Source: an uncultured Methylococcaceae bacterium
GTDB taxonomy: Bacteria; Pseudomonadota; Gammaproteobacteria; Methylococcales; Methylococcaceae
Length of the DNA: 38,531 bases
Reading direction: 5' to 3'
Assembly (NCBI GenBank): GCA_903859815.1
Contig: CAIOOA010000115.1
Span: forward strand, 1 to 38,531
Each line of letters opens with the position of its first letter. Position 1 is the first letter of the stretch. The notes under the pieces were generated by a model, which was not told the origin of the DNA, did no database searches, and saw only the letters and a list, made by a program, of their open reading frames with translations. A program made the translations under genes and the position numbers. Below, in pieces: positions 1 through 9,544 of this stretch.

Positions 1-1090
<1,090 letters not shown>

Positions 1091-1374
1091 TACAACGCCC
1101 AAGCGGCCTGCGCGGGGCGCGGCGGCTTCTGAGACTGAAACAAGCTTCGAGACAGGCACACATTCACCGGCAAGGGAAGGCAGGATAAAGACAATAGATG
1201 AAAGGGAAGCGGGGGAAACCCGAGAAAAGGATGCCGCAGGAAAACAAATAAGACGCAGCGAAGGGCGGCAAGGCCGCCCGAAGCGAAGCGCGCACTGACC
1301 CGGACAACAAGGCGGCGGCCCGAGAAGGCCCCGCGGCGCCCCCCTGCGGAAAGCGGCGGGGGCGGCGACAGAAT
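1091..1374 (+). other. 23S-5S internal transcribed spacer, long and GC-rich, no tRNA
   Basis: About 284 bases separate the 23S end from 5S, roughly three times the E. coli spacer. It is clearly richer in G and C than the protein-coding part of the window. No tRNA cloverleaf is visible. It can fold strongly: 1263-1269 (gggcggc) pairs perfectly with 1273-1279 (gccgccc) around a three-base loop, and 1311-1365 is a dense run of gcggc/gccgc segments. These stems probably serve pre-rRNA processing; that role is inferred. Confidence 0.8.
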
Positions 1375-1491
1375 CGCCTGGCGGCCATGGCGGGCGGGCA
1401 CCACCCGATCCCATCCCGACCTCGGAAGTGAAACCGCCCAGCGCCGATGATAGTGTGGACCCCCATGCGAAAGTAGGGCACTGCCAGGCAT
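1375..1491 (+). rRNA. rrf: 5S ribosomal RNA
   Basis: The two ends 'gcctggcggcc' and 'ctgccaggcat' form the closing helix of 5S rRNA. The internal landmarks 'cccatcccgacctcggaagt', 'gaaac' and 'gcgccgatgatagtgtgg' match the E. coli 5S order and spacing. Its length of about 117 bases is normal. It lies downstream of 23S on the same strand, completing the rRNA operon, whose 16S part lies outside the window. Confidence 0.96.
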
Positions 1492-1500
1492 CCAACCCAA

Positions 1501-1533
1501 ACCCCCCGACCGCAAGGTCCGGGGGTTTTTTTT
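1501..1533 (+). terminator. rRNA operon Rho-independent terminator
   Basis: A G/C-rich hairpin lies ten bases after 5S. 1508-1511 (gacc) pairs with 1516-1519 (ggtc) around a gcaa tetraloop, a single C-C mismatch follows, and 1502-1506 (ccccc) pairs with 1521-1525 (ggggg). A run of eight T follows at 1526-1533. Confidence 0.93.
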
Positions 1534-1601
1534 GGGCCAAGGAATTGGATTTTCGTAGCATTATTTTTTTTTGATTAATTGGCCTAATAGAGTTACCATC
1601 A

Positions 1602-1664
1602 TTTGCATTTTGCATTTTGCATTTTGCATTTTGCATTTTGCATTTTGCATTTTGCATTTTGCAT
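1602..1664. repeat. Heptamer tandem repeat, nine copies of tttgcat
   Basis: Nine perfect head-to-tail copies of the 7-base unit tttgcat (atgcaaa on the other strand) occupy the gap between the rRNA terminator and the LuxO-like gene, ending about 50 bases before its start codon. The reading frame shifts through the array, so it is not coding by design. Seven-base units of this kind are prone to slippage, so copy number may vary between strains. Whether it affects the downstream promoter is unknown. Confidence 0.95.
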
Positions 1665-1716
1665 TGCAAAGTCGGAATATCAGTAGAGAACAATTTTAAG
1701 ATATGTCCAGTCTCCT

Positions 1717-3120
1717 ATGAATGAAGAAAGCAAGGTTAACATACTTCTAGTCGAGGATTCCCCGACCCTGTCACACCTGTATAAGGCTTATCTGGAAAAG
1801 GAAAGTTGGAAAGTCATTTGTGCAGAAACGGGCGGCATTGCTTTGGAGTTGCTGTACCAGCATTTGCCTCAGGTCATGATATTGGACTTAAAATTGCCCG
1901 ATATGGTCGGTTTGGACATTCTCCGACGTGTCATACAGGATAAATTGTCTTGCGCTGTCGTCGTCGTCACGGGGCACGGTTCAGTCCATGCCGCTGTGGA
2001 GGCAATGCGTGAGGGTGCCTTTGATTTCATAGAGAAGCCCTGCAATGCTGAGCGTTTGCTCTGCGCTGTTCATAATGCGTTAAAAATGCGCAGCATGGAA
2101 GCAAAAGGTGAAAACCTAGGCGAAATCAATAGCGATTATTCCGGTTTCATTGGCGATTCCCCACCTATGCGGGCAGTCTATCGTGTCATTGATCAGGTGG
2201 CGGCAAGTAGGGCTACCGTGTTTATCACGGGCGAAAGTGGAAGTGGCAAGGAAGTTTGTGCCGGAGCAATTCATAGCCATCCGAAAAGCCCTCGAAGCGA
2301 TAAACCGTTTGTCGCTCTCAATTGCGCCGCCATTCCAAAGGATTTGTTGGAAAGTGAACTATTTGGTCATGTCAAGGGGGCTTTTACAGGAGCCTATATT
2401 GATCGATTGGGCGTGGCTTCCCGTGCCGATGGCGGGACTTTGTTCCTAGATGAAATCTGCGAGATGGACCTGGATATTCAAAGCAAATTATTGCGATTTG
2501 TGCAGACTGGCACATTCCAGAAAGTGGGTGGAGTTAAGGTTGAATCAGTGGACGTAAGGCTGGTTTGCGCGACGAACCGCGATCCGTTGAAAGAGGTGGA
2601 GGCGGGTCGTTTCAGGGAAGACCTTTATTACCGGCTGCATGTCATAGCCATCAGCCTTCCGCCACTGCGAGAGAGGCAGGAAGACATACTATCAATAGCT
2701 AGGCGATTCTTACAGGAATTTGCCGTGGAAGAAGGGAAGAATTTTGTAGGATTTACCCCAGACACAGAGGATTTTTTCCTTTCTTATCATTGGCCGGGCA
2801 ATGTTCGTCAATTGCAAAATGTCATCCGCAATATTGTTGTATTGAATCAGGGAACATTGGTCTCTAAAGATATGCTTCCACCGCCTTTGGACAAACCTAT
2901 TTCGGTTATCCAAGCCCCGATATCCTCATATAATGTGTCTGAGGAAAGTTTTTCTGAAGGGGCGACTGGTGATTTGATACGACCGCTATGGTTAGTGGAG
3001 AAGGAAACCATTGAAAGGGCAATCGCTTTATGCGAGGGGAATGTTCCAAAAGCGGCTGCTTTATTGGAAGTCAGTCCATCAACAATCTATCGTAAGCGTC
3101 TAGGTTGGCAAAAGGAATGA
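1717..3120 (+). CDS. LuxO-like sigma-54-dependent response regulator
   Basis: This 467-residue protein has the full NtrC-class layout. The receiver domain (about 7-120) carries the acidic pair E13/D14, phospho-acceptor D57, T85 and K107. The AAA+ sigma-54 activation domain (about 143-380) carries Walker A GESGSGKE at 172-179, the sigma-54 contact loop GAFTGA at 221-226 and Walker B ending in D245-E246. The C-terminal Fis-type helix-turn-helix ends in 'SPSTIYRK'. The 'KPCNAERL' segment and the tail 'NVPKAAALLEVSPSTIYRK' resemble Vibrio LuxO more than NtrC. No histidine kinase is adjacent, so its partner is elsewhere. In the family, phosphorylation allows activation of sigma-54 promoters; which genes it controls here is not visible. 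No clear Shine-Dalgarno precedes the ATG. Confidence 0.93.
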   Translation: MNEESKVNILLVEDSPTLSHLYKAYLEKESWKVICAETGGIALELLYQHLPQVMILDLKLPDMVGLDILRRVIQDKLSCAVVVVTGHGSVHAAVEAMREGAFDFIEKPCNAERLLCAVHNALKMRSMEAKGENLGEINSDYSGFIGDSPPMRAVYRVIDQVAASRATVFITGESGSGKEVCAGAIHSHPKSPRSDKPFVALNCAAIPKDLLESELFGHVKGAFTGAYIDRLGVASRADGGTLFLDEICEMDLDIQSKLLRFVQTGTFQKVGGVKVESVDVRLVCATNRDPLKEVEAGRFREDLYYRLHVIAISLPPLRERQEDILSIARRFLQEFAVEEGKNFVGFTPDTEDFFLSYHWPGNVRQLQNVIRNIVVLNQGTLVSKDMLPPPLDKPISVIQAPISSYNVSEESFSEGATGDLIRPLWLVEKETIERAIALCEGNVPKAAALLEVSPSTIYRKRLGWQKE

Positions 3121-3132
3121 CTCTAAAAGTGC

Positions 3133-3159
3133 TTGGGCAACGGCTTTATCGTTGCCCAA
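3133..3159. terminator. Hairpin between convergent genes
   Basis: A perfect 10-bp inverted repeat, ttgggcaacg (3133-3142) and cgttgcccaa (3150-3159), encloses a seven-base loop 13 bases after the LuxO-like stop codon. Downstream is only a short AT stretch rather than a T run, so termination may be weak. It lies between that gene and the convergent small gene at 3235-3402 and could serve both. Confidence 0.6.
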
Positions 3160-3234
3160 TTAATCTAGGCTTAGGAAAAGCTGCGTATGATAAAGCCATA
3201 TCCTTTTCTACTTGGCTTATGCACCAAGTTTGCA

Positions 3235-3402
3235 TTACTCAAAAAACCTTTTTTCGTAAGATTCCAAGCATGCGTCCGCCCAACCTGCCGCCAATTCGGA
3301 ATCTTTTATGGCATTCGACGTGACAGCAGCACACCATGCCCTTAACCAAACTTCTTTATGCTCTTCTAATTTATCAATAGTCAATTCTTCTGGCGAAACC
3401 AT
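3235..3402 (-). CDS. Small uncharacterised protein, 55 residues
   Basis: The minus strand encodes a 55-residue, mostly helical and acidic protein beginning MVSPEELTIDKLEEHKEVW and ending in ESYEKRFFE. The ATG is preceded by a good Shine-Dalgarno, gagagg, ten bases upstream. Tryptophan-containing helices ('WLRAWCAAV', 'AAGWADACL') and a charged C-terminus suggest a real folded helical-hairpin peptide. I do not recognise a named family. It is read in preference to plus-strand ORFs over the same DNA, which have odd composition and no ribosome binding site. Function is unknown. Confidence 0.62.
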   Translation of the reverse strand: MVSPEELTIDKLEEHKEVWLRAWCAAVTSNAIKDSELAAGWADACLESYEKRFFE

Positions 3403-3782
3403 GGGACTTACCTCTCAGAAAGTATTAATCGTTGACAACGGGAACAGGTTTCTAGTTAGGGAAACCCAAATGGTGACTCGACGGAATGAATTCAGTCGAT
3501 GGATGATTTTGATTCAAGCAGGATGAAATGTGCCTGAATAAAACAAATTGTCCAATGAGCCACTCTTCAATGTCTATCAAAGCAGTAGTCATGCCATGGC
3601 AGTGTGGGTCAACAATTCAATTATTTGCTATCTGGCTATGCTAAAGAAATGAACAGTTTTGATGCTATTTGCTTCCAATTGGTGCGAATTAGTTGATGTG
3701 AGTGATGAGATGGATTGCTTTTTCCCTGCCAGTGTCAGGGTGGATGTTGTTTTGTGATTTACGGTTTAAGCGAGGTGATATT
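3403..3782. other. Intergenic region, no convincing gene
   Basis: This stretch of 380 bases lies between two divergently transcribed genes, the small minus-strand gene and the universal stress protein gene, so it should hold both promoters. I find no strong sigma-70 or sigma-54 pair, no RNA gene and no long inverted repeat. A plus-strand frame near 3416-3440 reads 'KVLIVDN', faintly like the start of a receiver domain, but the similarity stops at once. Confidence 0.5.
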
Positions 3783-4226
3783 TTGAAAATTTTGATAGCC
3801 ATAGATAATTCCGAAAATTCCAAGATTTTGGTGGAAAAGACCATCAATTTGTTGAGAAACACTATAAGTTCAGTTTGCTTGTTGCATGTTGCAGAGCCTG
3901 ACCCCGATTTTGTTGGTTATACGGTTGACACGCCGGTTATGCGTGATCAATTAGCCAAAGGGTTTCATAATGAACATCTGCATTTGCAAGAAATGGCCGG
4001 TGTTCTTCGTGAACAAGGGATTGAGGCCAAGGCATTGTTGATTCAAGGGGAGACAGGAAAAACTATTGTCCTGCAGGCGGACAAGCTTATGGTTGATGTG
4101 ATTGTGGTGGGTTCCAGCAAACATGGTGCTATCTATCATTTTTTGCTTGGGGACACGATACACGGGGTTTTACATGAATCGGGCAAGCCTGTGCTGGTGA
4201 TGCCTGTGCATGATGAAAAAAATTAG
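3783..4226 (+). CDS. Universal stress protein, UspA family
   Basis: This 147-residue single-domain Usp protein has the family's usual length. The start is taken as TTG at 3783 because gaggtg lies five bases upstream and the product then begins MKILIAIDNSENS, the normal N-terminal beta strand with its nucleotide-site aspartate. An upstream in-frame ATG at 3702 would add 27 unrelated residues. The C-terminal 'VVGSSKHG' followed by 'FLLGDT' is the ATP-binding glycine signature, although the usual G-S/T ending is G-D-T here. Proteins of this fold bind ATP or AMP and are induced by starvation or energy stress. It may be co-transcribed with the lipoprotein gene 18 bases downstream. Confidence 0.9.
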   Translation: MKILIAIDNSENSKILVEKTINLLRNTISSVCLLHVAEPDPDFVGYTVDTPVMRDQLAKGFHNEHLHLQEMAGVLREQGIEAKALLIQGETGKTIVLQADKLMVDVIVVGSSKHGAIYHFLLGDTIHGVLHESGKPVLVMPVHDEKN

Positions 4227-4244
4227 CAAGCCAATAGTGTCAAC

Positions 4245-4931
4245 ATGCGGCAATGCCTTCTGACAAGCCTGATTGCGCTAACATTGCTGTCAGCTTGTAC
4301 AAAAAATGCCGAGGTCAAACATTCTGTTCGCTATAGTAAAACCGAAGCTATGATTGTCATGGAAGCTGACCCGTTTGTTCAAACGGATCGGCAAGAAATG
4401 GTATTTGGCGAAGATTTGTTGGCTCTGTCGGTGTTGCCTGTCCTGGTTAGAGTTCAAAACAATGGGGAAAGCCCGATTCGTGTTGAGACACGCCAGTTTA
4501 AATTAATGTTGCCGAATCAGTCAGCCATCGCACCCCGTTCAGCGGAGGAGATTTCCAAGTGGCTGGTGTCACAGGGTAATGTGCTAGGCCAAGTTGGCAT
4601 GGGCGTGGGGCAACTGGGCCTAGGCCAACTCGGACAATTCGCTGGACCTTATGGTGGGATTGCGGTGGCGATTATTTCCGGTTTGTATGGTGTTTATAAA
4701 AGCAATGCCACAAGGTCGCGGGATGAGACCTACAGGGGTGGTGAATTCAAAGATGCCGTCTTGGCAAAAGGCCAAGCGATCCAAGGCATTGTGTTTTTCC
4801 TGTTGCCCACCGGAACTCCGGCTTTCGATGATGCTACGCTCAGTTTAAGCATTTTTGATAATCAAACCGAAACCACGCGCATCGACCTCCCGCTGAAGGC
4901 TTTGGGCTATAAAGGCACGACATCCAAATAG
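4245..4931 (+). CDS. Uncharacterised lipoprotein
   Basis: The 228-residue product begins with a lipoprotein signal peptide: a short basic start, the hydrophobic run 'LLTSLIALTLLSAC' and a lipobox with the lipidated cysteine at residue 18. The following residues, TKN, do not include the aspartate at +2 that retains lipoproteins in the inner membrane, so outer-membrane placement is likely. Residues about 110-150 form a glycine- and glutamine-rich hydrophobic stretch that includes 'GVGQLGLGQLGQFAG' and continues into a possible membrane-inserting helix. The remainder looks like a beta-rich domain. I do not recognise the family. It follows the universal stress gene by 18 bases and probably shares its transcript. 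Confidence 0.75.
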   Translation: MRQCLLTSLIALTLLSACTKNAEVKHSVRYSKTEAMIVMEADPFVQTDRQEMVFGEDLLALSVLPVLVRVQNNGESPIRVETRQFKLMLPNQSAIAPRSAEEISKWLVSQGNVLGQVGMGVGQLGLGQLGQFAGPYGGIAVAIISGLYGVYKSNATRSRDETYRGGEFKDAVLAKGQAIQGIVFFLLPTGTPAFDDATLSLSIFDNQTETTRIDLPLKALGYKGTTSK

Positions 4932-4943
4932 CCCGATTGCCAG

Positions 4944-5624
4944 TTACTTCGCCCAATGCTCTTGCACTCTTCCGTCCGCAGCCACAAAGACCACGGTAGC
5001 CAAATTGCGAAATATCCCGTGTTCGACCACGCCAGGGGTTTCGTTGAGAAATGCATTAAGGGCAGCAGCTTCCAGGGCAGGGTCGAATGCCATGTCTAGC
5101 ACCAAACTACCATGAGATGTCATCACTAGGCCGTCTTTGTTGGCGGTGTGGCGCAAGCCCCCGCTGCCGCCTATGGATTCCAAGCGACGCTTGACTAAGC
5201 TCCAAGCAAACGGCATCACTTCGACGGGAATGGGAAAGCGAGCGCCTATGCGATCCACCAATTTCGTCGGGTCGACCAGCACAATAAACTTGTCGCTGGC
5301 CGATGCCATCAATTTTTCCCTAACCAAATCATATCCCCGTCCTTTTAGCAGTGTCAGGTCAGGTGTCACTTCGTCCGCACCATCCACATAAAGGTCTAGC
5401 CGGCTCACATGTTCCAAGGCTAGTAGGGGCAGCCCCATTTCTTGTGCTTTGATCGTGCTGACGACCGAACTGGCAGCCACAGTCACTTGCAAACCTTCTT
5501 CTTTATGCCGATTGGCGAGTTCCTGAATGAAGTAATTGGCTGTCGAGCCAGTCCCCAACCCTACCACCATTCCGTTTTGCACTAGGTTGGCAGCATGTCT
5601 GGCGACGAGTTCTTTTTCGTTCAT
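4944..5624 (-). CDS. rpiA: Ribose-5-phosphate isomerase A
   Basis: RpiA interconverts ribose 5-phosphate and ribulose 5-phosphate in the pentose phosphate pathway; in methylotrophs it can also feed formaldehyde-fixing cycles. The 226-residue product has the phosphate-binding 'GLGTGSTA' (22-29), 'DGADE' (81-85) and K94/E103 within 'KGRGYDLVREK', the same numbers as the E. coli catalytic residues D81, D84, K94 and E103. The internal ATG at 5624 is chosen because ggag lies upstream and the catalytic numbering then matches; an ATG four codons earlier (5636) has no ribosome binding site. 'KGRGYD' departs from the common KGGGA motif, marking a divergent branch. It is convergent with the lipoprotein gene 12 bases away. 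Confidence 0.94.
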   Translation of the reverse strand: MNEKELVARHAANLVQNGMVVGLGTGSTANYFIQELANRHKEEGLQVTVAASSVVSTIKAQEMGLPLLALEHVSRLDLYVDGADEVTPDLTLLKGRGYDLVREKLMASASDKFIVLVDPTKLVDRIGARFPIPVEVMPFAWSLVKRRLESIGGSGGLRHTANKDGLVMTSHGSLVLDMAFDPALEAAALNAFLNETPGVVEHGIFRNLATVVFVAADGRVQEHWAK

Positions 5625-5746
5625 GGTTTTCTCCATTGAGATGAAAATGAAAAATGATGATGGATTGGGCCTAAGTCACCGATTTATTAAGTGAATTCTA
5701 GATTTGTCCGCCCTTGACTGTGAGCTTAGTCCCATTCCTGTGTAAA

Positions 5747-6094
5747 TCATGAGTGTGTGACCGTCTTTGAAAACAATTGGATGACGATTACACCCAACAC
5801 GATGAGCGACATGCCCAATATTGCGGGCCAGTCAGGTATCTGCCGATAGAGAAATACGCCGGCAAGGGCAACCAACACGATACCCAATCCCGACCATATC
5901 GCATAGGTGATTCCCACGGGAATGCTGCGTAACACTAGGGTTAGAAAGAAAAAAGCAATGCCATATCCAGCGAGGACGATTACACTGGGCCATAACCGGG
6001 TGAATTCCTCCGTGGCTTTCAAGGTGCTAGTGGCGACCACCTCGCCGAGTATGGCAATGGCAAGGTAAACATAGCCCATGGTTAATGATTTCAT
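5747..6094 (-). CDS. Small multidrug resistance (EmrE-like) transporter
   Basis: This protein of about 115 residues has four predicted membrane helices, as in the SMR family. Proton-coupled export of cationic compounds across the inner membrane by dimers is the known activity. The membrane glutamate lies in 'AILGEVVATS' (E18 from this start, E13 from the internal ATG at 6079). The segments 'EFTRLWPS', 'IPVGITYAIWSGLGIVL' and 'PAILGMSLIVLGV' closely follow EmrE, so a multidrug pump rather than a guanidinium exporter is likelier. The internal ATG aligns better with the EmrE N-terminus, but neither start has a clear Shine-Dalgarno. It appears monocistronic and divergent from the DUF2339 gene. 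Confidence 0.92.
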   Translation of the reverse strand: MKSLTMGYVYLAIAILGEVVATSTLKATEEFTRLWPSVIVLAGYGIAFFFLTLVLRSIPVGITYAIWSGLGIVLVALAGVFLYRQIPDWPAILGMSLIVLGVIVIQLFSKTVTHS

Positions 6095-6149
6095 TGGTGT
6101 AATTCGCTATTAAACATTGTTGATTTATTTTCGAACCAATATGGATATT

Positions 6150-6177
6150 TTGACCGTTCATTGTGTTGTAATAAACT
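6150..6177 (+). promoter_or_regulatory. Candidate sigma-70 promoter for the DUF2339 operon
   Basis: TTGACC (6150-6155) and TAAACT (6172-6177) are separated by 16 bases, ending 29 bases before the DUF2339 start codon. The -35 box matches five of six consensus positions and the -10 box four of six. This is a sequence match only. Confidence 0.4.
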
Positions 6178-6206
6178 AAAATGGCGCAACACTTGAATCG
6201 GAGACC

Positions 6207-9200
6207 ATGGTGGAATCGATTTTTATACTGGCAGCACTGGCTATAGTCCTCTACCTTTTACTTTGCCCAATTTTCGCTCTTCTCTCGGCCCGCAAAGCCC
6301 ATGCAAAAATTGACGAATTGGATCAGGTAATACGCAATCTGAATGAATTCGTCAATCGCTTGAGCAGCGAACTGAAGGCGGCGCAGTTTCAACAGCACAA
6401 GGCAACTACCGAAGTGGCCCGTGAACCAGTGGCGATGCCGGAGCTTGCAGCCATCAACCCCGCATTGCCTCAACCAGAGAGCGAGTCACTAAGGGCGGGC
6501 GCGACCATCGATTCCCTCGCGTCCACAACCCATAGTTTACCAGAGCCGCAGACGCAGACCTTGACCAAAGCGGATGGCGAATCGGAAAAAGACTCTCCAT
6601 CGACTGTTTCCCCTGACCCTTGGATGGATTATGTCAGGGCTAAACAATCCCGAGCCCACACCGAAAAATCCGCCCCGGAATGGGTCAACAAGCTAAAATC
6701 TTGGTTATTCGGTGGGAATCTGGTTGCCAAGGTGGGTTTGCTTATTCTGTTCCTAGGGGTTAGTTTTCTGCTCAAATATGCGGCAGCCAGATTTTCAATG
6801 CCCATTGAATATCGCCTAGTGGGCATCGTGTTGGCAGACATTGCCTTGTTGTCATGGGCTTGGAAAATACGCGAGAAGAGACCGGGAATCAGTTTGCCTG
6901 TGCAAGGTTCGGCGGTCGCCATATTGATGCTGGTGACATTTGGAGCCTACAAAATTTATGGCTTGTTTCCGGGCGGTATCGCTTTTGCGCTGCTATTTGT
7001 GCTGACAGGATTCACCTGCTTGTTGGCGGTATTGCAAGATGCCTTATGGCTGGCTGTATTCGGGATTGTCGGTGGCTTTGCCGCACCCATCCTAACCACG
7101 ACAGGTGGGGGCAGCCATATTGGCTTGTTTTCATATTATGCCATTTTGAATTCAGGCATCTTGGCAATTTCGCTCTATCGCTCGTGGCGCTTGCTCAATC
7201 TTGTCGGTTTTGCCTTTACGTTCATTATTGGCACGGCTTGGGGTGTGTTGCGTTACACGCCAGAGCATTATGGCTCAGTCCAGCTATTCCTGATTCTGTT
7301 CTTTTTATTTTATGTGATGATTACCATTTTGTATGCCAATCGCCAAGCGCCCAATTTAAAGCACTATGTCGATGCCACTTTGGTATTTGGCACCCCGCTG
7401 GTGGCCTTCGGCTTGCAATATGGCTTGGTTAAAAATTTTGAGTTTGGCTTGGCGTATTCATCACTCGCCTTGGGTTTGTTTTATTCCGGGGTTGCCGTGC
7501 TGTTATGGCGACAACGGGGGACGACGCTAAAATTACTGACCGAGTCATTCTTGGCCTTAGGTGTCGTGTTTGGCACTTTGACTATTCCGTTCGCATTAGA
7601 CGGGCGGTGGACTTCCGCCGCTTGGGCATTGGAAGGGGCCGGCATGGTGTGGGTGGGTTTGCGTCAACGCCAAACCATGGCTTGGGTGTTTGGTTTGCTG
7701 GTGCAGTTTGGCGCTTGGATGTCATTTGTCGGGTCGGTGACTGGATTAGATGCGACTAGTGCGATGCAATCCAATTTATGGCTGGGTTTTTTATTGCTGG
7801 CAGCCACTGCATTCATGATGGCAATCAATTTTAGGAAGCAAACCAACGAGCTTGAAAATAGCCATCCAGTGAACCTTACCCCTTTTGCGACGGGATTTTT
7901 GGGGTTGGCGGCGGTTTGGATGCTGGCAGGGGCTTGGACCGAAATCGCACTCCGCACCGATGACTCCTTAGAGGCTAATTTGCTGGCAATGAGCGGGTTG
8001 TTGGTGGCGACTATGCTGGGTGTCATCAGTTGGCAAATGCAATGGAAAATGGCCCGGACTTTCGCGTTAGGGGCACAGATTTTAGCTGGTTTGGTATTTC
8101 TGTGGCTGGTCATGGTCGGCTTTGATTCCACCCAAGAACCAGTACGCAGTCTATTCGCTGGTCCCTTCTTGGGGGCGTTATTGATTGGTTTTGGGGCTTT
8201 TGTCAGCAGTTGGTTTTTTTTCCGGCTTGGCGAGTTGGAATACTCGACGTTATCCAATCGTTTGTTGATGTGGTCGGGCTTTTGGTGTTTTGTGTTTGTC
8301 GTCAGCGAGTGGTCAGACTGGGTGCAAGGCCAGTATCGGTTGGCACAAGGTTTTGAGCCTTATCGATCTGACGATTTGTATTGGAGCGTGTATAGCCTGA
8401 GTGTGGCTGGCTTGGCTTTTGGCTTCACTTTATTGGCAAAACGCTTAAGTTGGAATGCGTTGCGTTGGTTTGGGCTGTCGGCTTGGTTTGCATTGGGCTG
8501 GTCCAGTTTTGTCATGCTGGCTGACTTGTATGTCAATGAAGGGATGTCCGAGCGGGAAACTTGGTGGGCTTATTTTGCCTTATGGGGTGTGTGTGAATGG
8601 TTAATGGCCTTTTGGCGGAAAATGGATTGGTCAATTGACTCCCTTTGGTTAAAAACCTTGCATAGCCAACGCATCATCGTTCCTTGGCTGATGATTTGGC
8701 CGGTTGGACGCAGACGGATCGAATACTGGTTAGGCTCCGAAACCTCAGGGGAACAAGCGCTATTATCCGAGGCTGGCTGGTTCACATCGGGCAGTTGGGG
8801 ACGTTATCTGCCAGCGTGGTTGATGATGTTGGCGATTTTCTGGGTTATCCGCAGGGCGCGGGGGGAAGTTTGGCCGACATTTCCCATTGCAACTTGGTAT
8901 CAGCGCACACTCATACCGTTAGGAACGGCTTGGTCGATTATTCTAGTTTTATGGTGGAACTTGACCCAAAACGGTTTGATGGAGCCATTGCCCTATTTGC
9001 CAGTATTAAATCCTTTGGATTTAACCACCGGTTTTGCCGTGATGCTAGGAATCGAATCTTACCGTTATTTGTGCGAGGGGTTTAACGAGTCTGAGCTACG
9101 ACCGGATTGGCTGGCTAAAGCCCCTTGGATTGCAGCATTGGCTGGGTATGCTTGGTTCAACTTGATGCTGTTGCGCACTGTGGCGGCTTATCTGCCCATT

Positions 9201-9521
9201 TCCTACCAGATTGATCCGCTGTATGACTCGCAATTTGTGCAAACGATGCTTTCTCTGGTGTGGAGCGGGACGGCTCTGGTTCTGATGCGGGTGGCCGCGC
9301 AACGGAATTTGCGCAAGATCTGGATGTTGGGCGCGTTATTATTGGGCATTGTGGTTGCCAAGCTCTTTTTAGTTGATCTATCCAATGTTGGTGGATTGGA
9401 AAGAGTTATATCATTTGTCGGTGTGGGTTTGCTGATGCTGGCGATTGGTTATCTCGCGCCATTGCCATCTGAATCGGTCGAGGCTGTGGACGAGAGACCA
9501 TCCGCTCCGCCTAAAAGTTAA
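6207..9521 (+). CDS. DUF2339 large polytopic membrane protein
   Basis: This 1104-residue integral membrane protein has an N-terminal helix (about 4-25), a short coiled-coil-like segment (about 30-62, 'KIDELDQVIRNLNEFV'), a polar linker to about residue 155, and then more than twenty hydrophobic helices to the C-terminus. The pattern, the 'WLFGGNLVAKVGLLILFLGVS' entry and the 'LEGAGMVWVGLRQRQ' segment are typical of DUF2339, whose members usually have about 850-1100 residues. Function is unknown. The next gene is DUF3999, the usual partner of DUF2339 in proteobacteria, and CreD follows, so an envelope role is plausible. The ATG follows cggag seven bases upstream. Gaps to the next genes are short, so an operon is likely. 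Confidence 0.88.
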   Translation: MVESIFILAALAIVLYLLLCPIFALLSARKAHAKIDELDQVIRNLNEFVNRLSSELKAAQFQQHKATTEVAREPVAMPELAAINPALPQPESESLRAGATIDSLASTTHSLPEPQTQTLTKADGESEKDSPSTVSPDPWMDYVRAKQSRAHTEKSAPEWVNKLKSWLFGGNLVAKVGLLILFLGVSFLLKYAAARFSMPIEYRLVGIVLADIALLSWAWKIREKRPGISLPVQGSAVAILMLVTFGAYKIYGLFPGGIAFALLFVLTGFTCLLAVLQDALWLAVFGIVGGFAAPILTTTGGGSHIGLFSYYAILNSGILAISLYRSWRLLNLVGFAFTFIIGTAWGVLRYTPEHYGSVQLFLILFFLFYVMITILYANRQAPNLKHYVDATLVFGTPLVAFGLQYGLVKNFEFGLAYSSLALGLFYSGVAVLLWRQRGTTLKLLTESFLALGVVFGTLTIPFALDGRWTSAAWALEGAGMVWVGLRQRQTMAWVFGLLVQFGAWMSFVGSVTGLDATSAMQSNLWLGFLLLAATAFMMAINFRKQTNELENSHPVNLTPFATGFLGLAAVWMLAGAWTEIALRTDDSLEANLLAMSGLLVATMLGVISWQMQWKMARTFALGAQILAGLVFLWLVMVGFDSTQEPVRSLFAGPFLGALLIGFGAFVSSWFFFRLGELEYSTLSNRLLMWSGFWCFVFVVSEWSDWVQGQYRLAQGFEPYRSDDLYWSVYSLSVAGLAFGFTLLAKRLSWNALRWFGLSAWFALGWSSFVMLADLYVNEGMSERETWWAYFALWGVCEWLMAFWRKMDWSIDSLWLKTLHSQRIIVPWLMIWPVGRRRIEYWLGSETSGEQALLSEAGWFTSGSWGRYLPAWLMMLAIFWVIRRARGEVWPTFPIATWYQRTLIPLGTAWSIILVLWWNLTQNGLMEPLPYLPVLNPLDLTTGFAVMLGIESYRYLCEGFNESELRPDWLAKAPWIAALAGYAWFNLMLLRTVAAYLPISYQIDPLYDSQFVQTMLSLVWSGTALVLMRVAAQRNLRKIWMLGALLLGIVVAKLFLVDLSNVGGLERVISFVGVGLLMLAIGYLAPLPSESVEAVDERPSAPPKS

Positions 9522-9544
9522 TCTTTGTCGGGTTGGGAAAAATA

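Noticed and set aside
1091-1374. tRNA gene in the rRNA spacer
   Set aside because: No T-loop (GGTTCRA) or acceptor-stem pairing could be found.
1602-1664. CRISPR-like array
   Set aside because: The units are contiguous 7-mers without spacers.
3105-3526. Two plus-strand ORFs of 72 codons
   Set aside because: They overlie the better-supported minus-strand 55-residue gene and the hairpin, and have no ribosome binding site.
3403-3782. Qrr-like small RNA with sigma-54 promoter near the LuxO-like gene
   Set aside because: I could not find a TGGC-N8-TTGC promoter or Qrr-like conserved core in this gap.
7664-8257. Minus-strand ORF of 197 codons inside the DUF2339 gene
   Set aside because: It is an antisense shadow of a long, clearly coding membrane protein gene.
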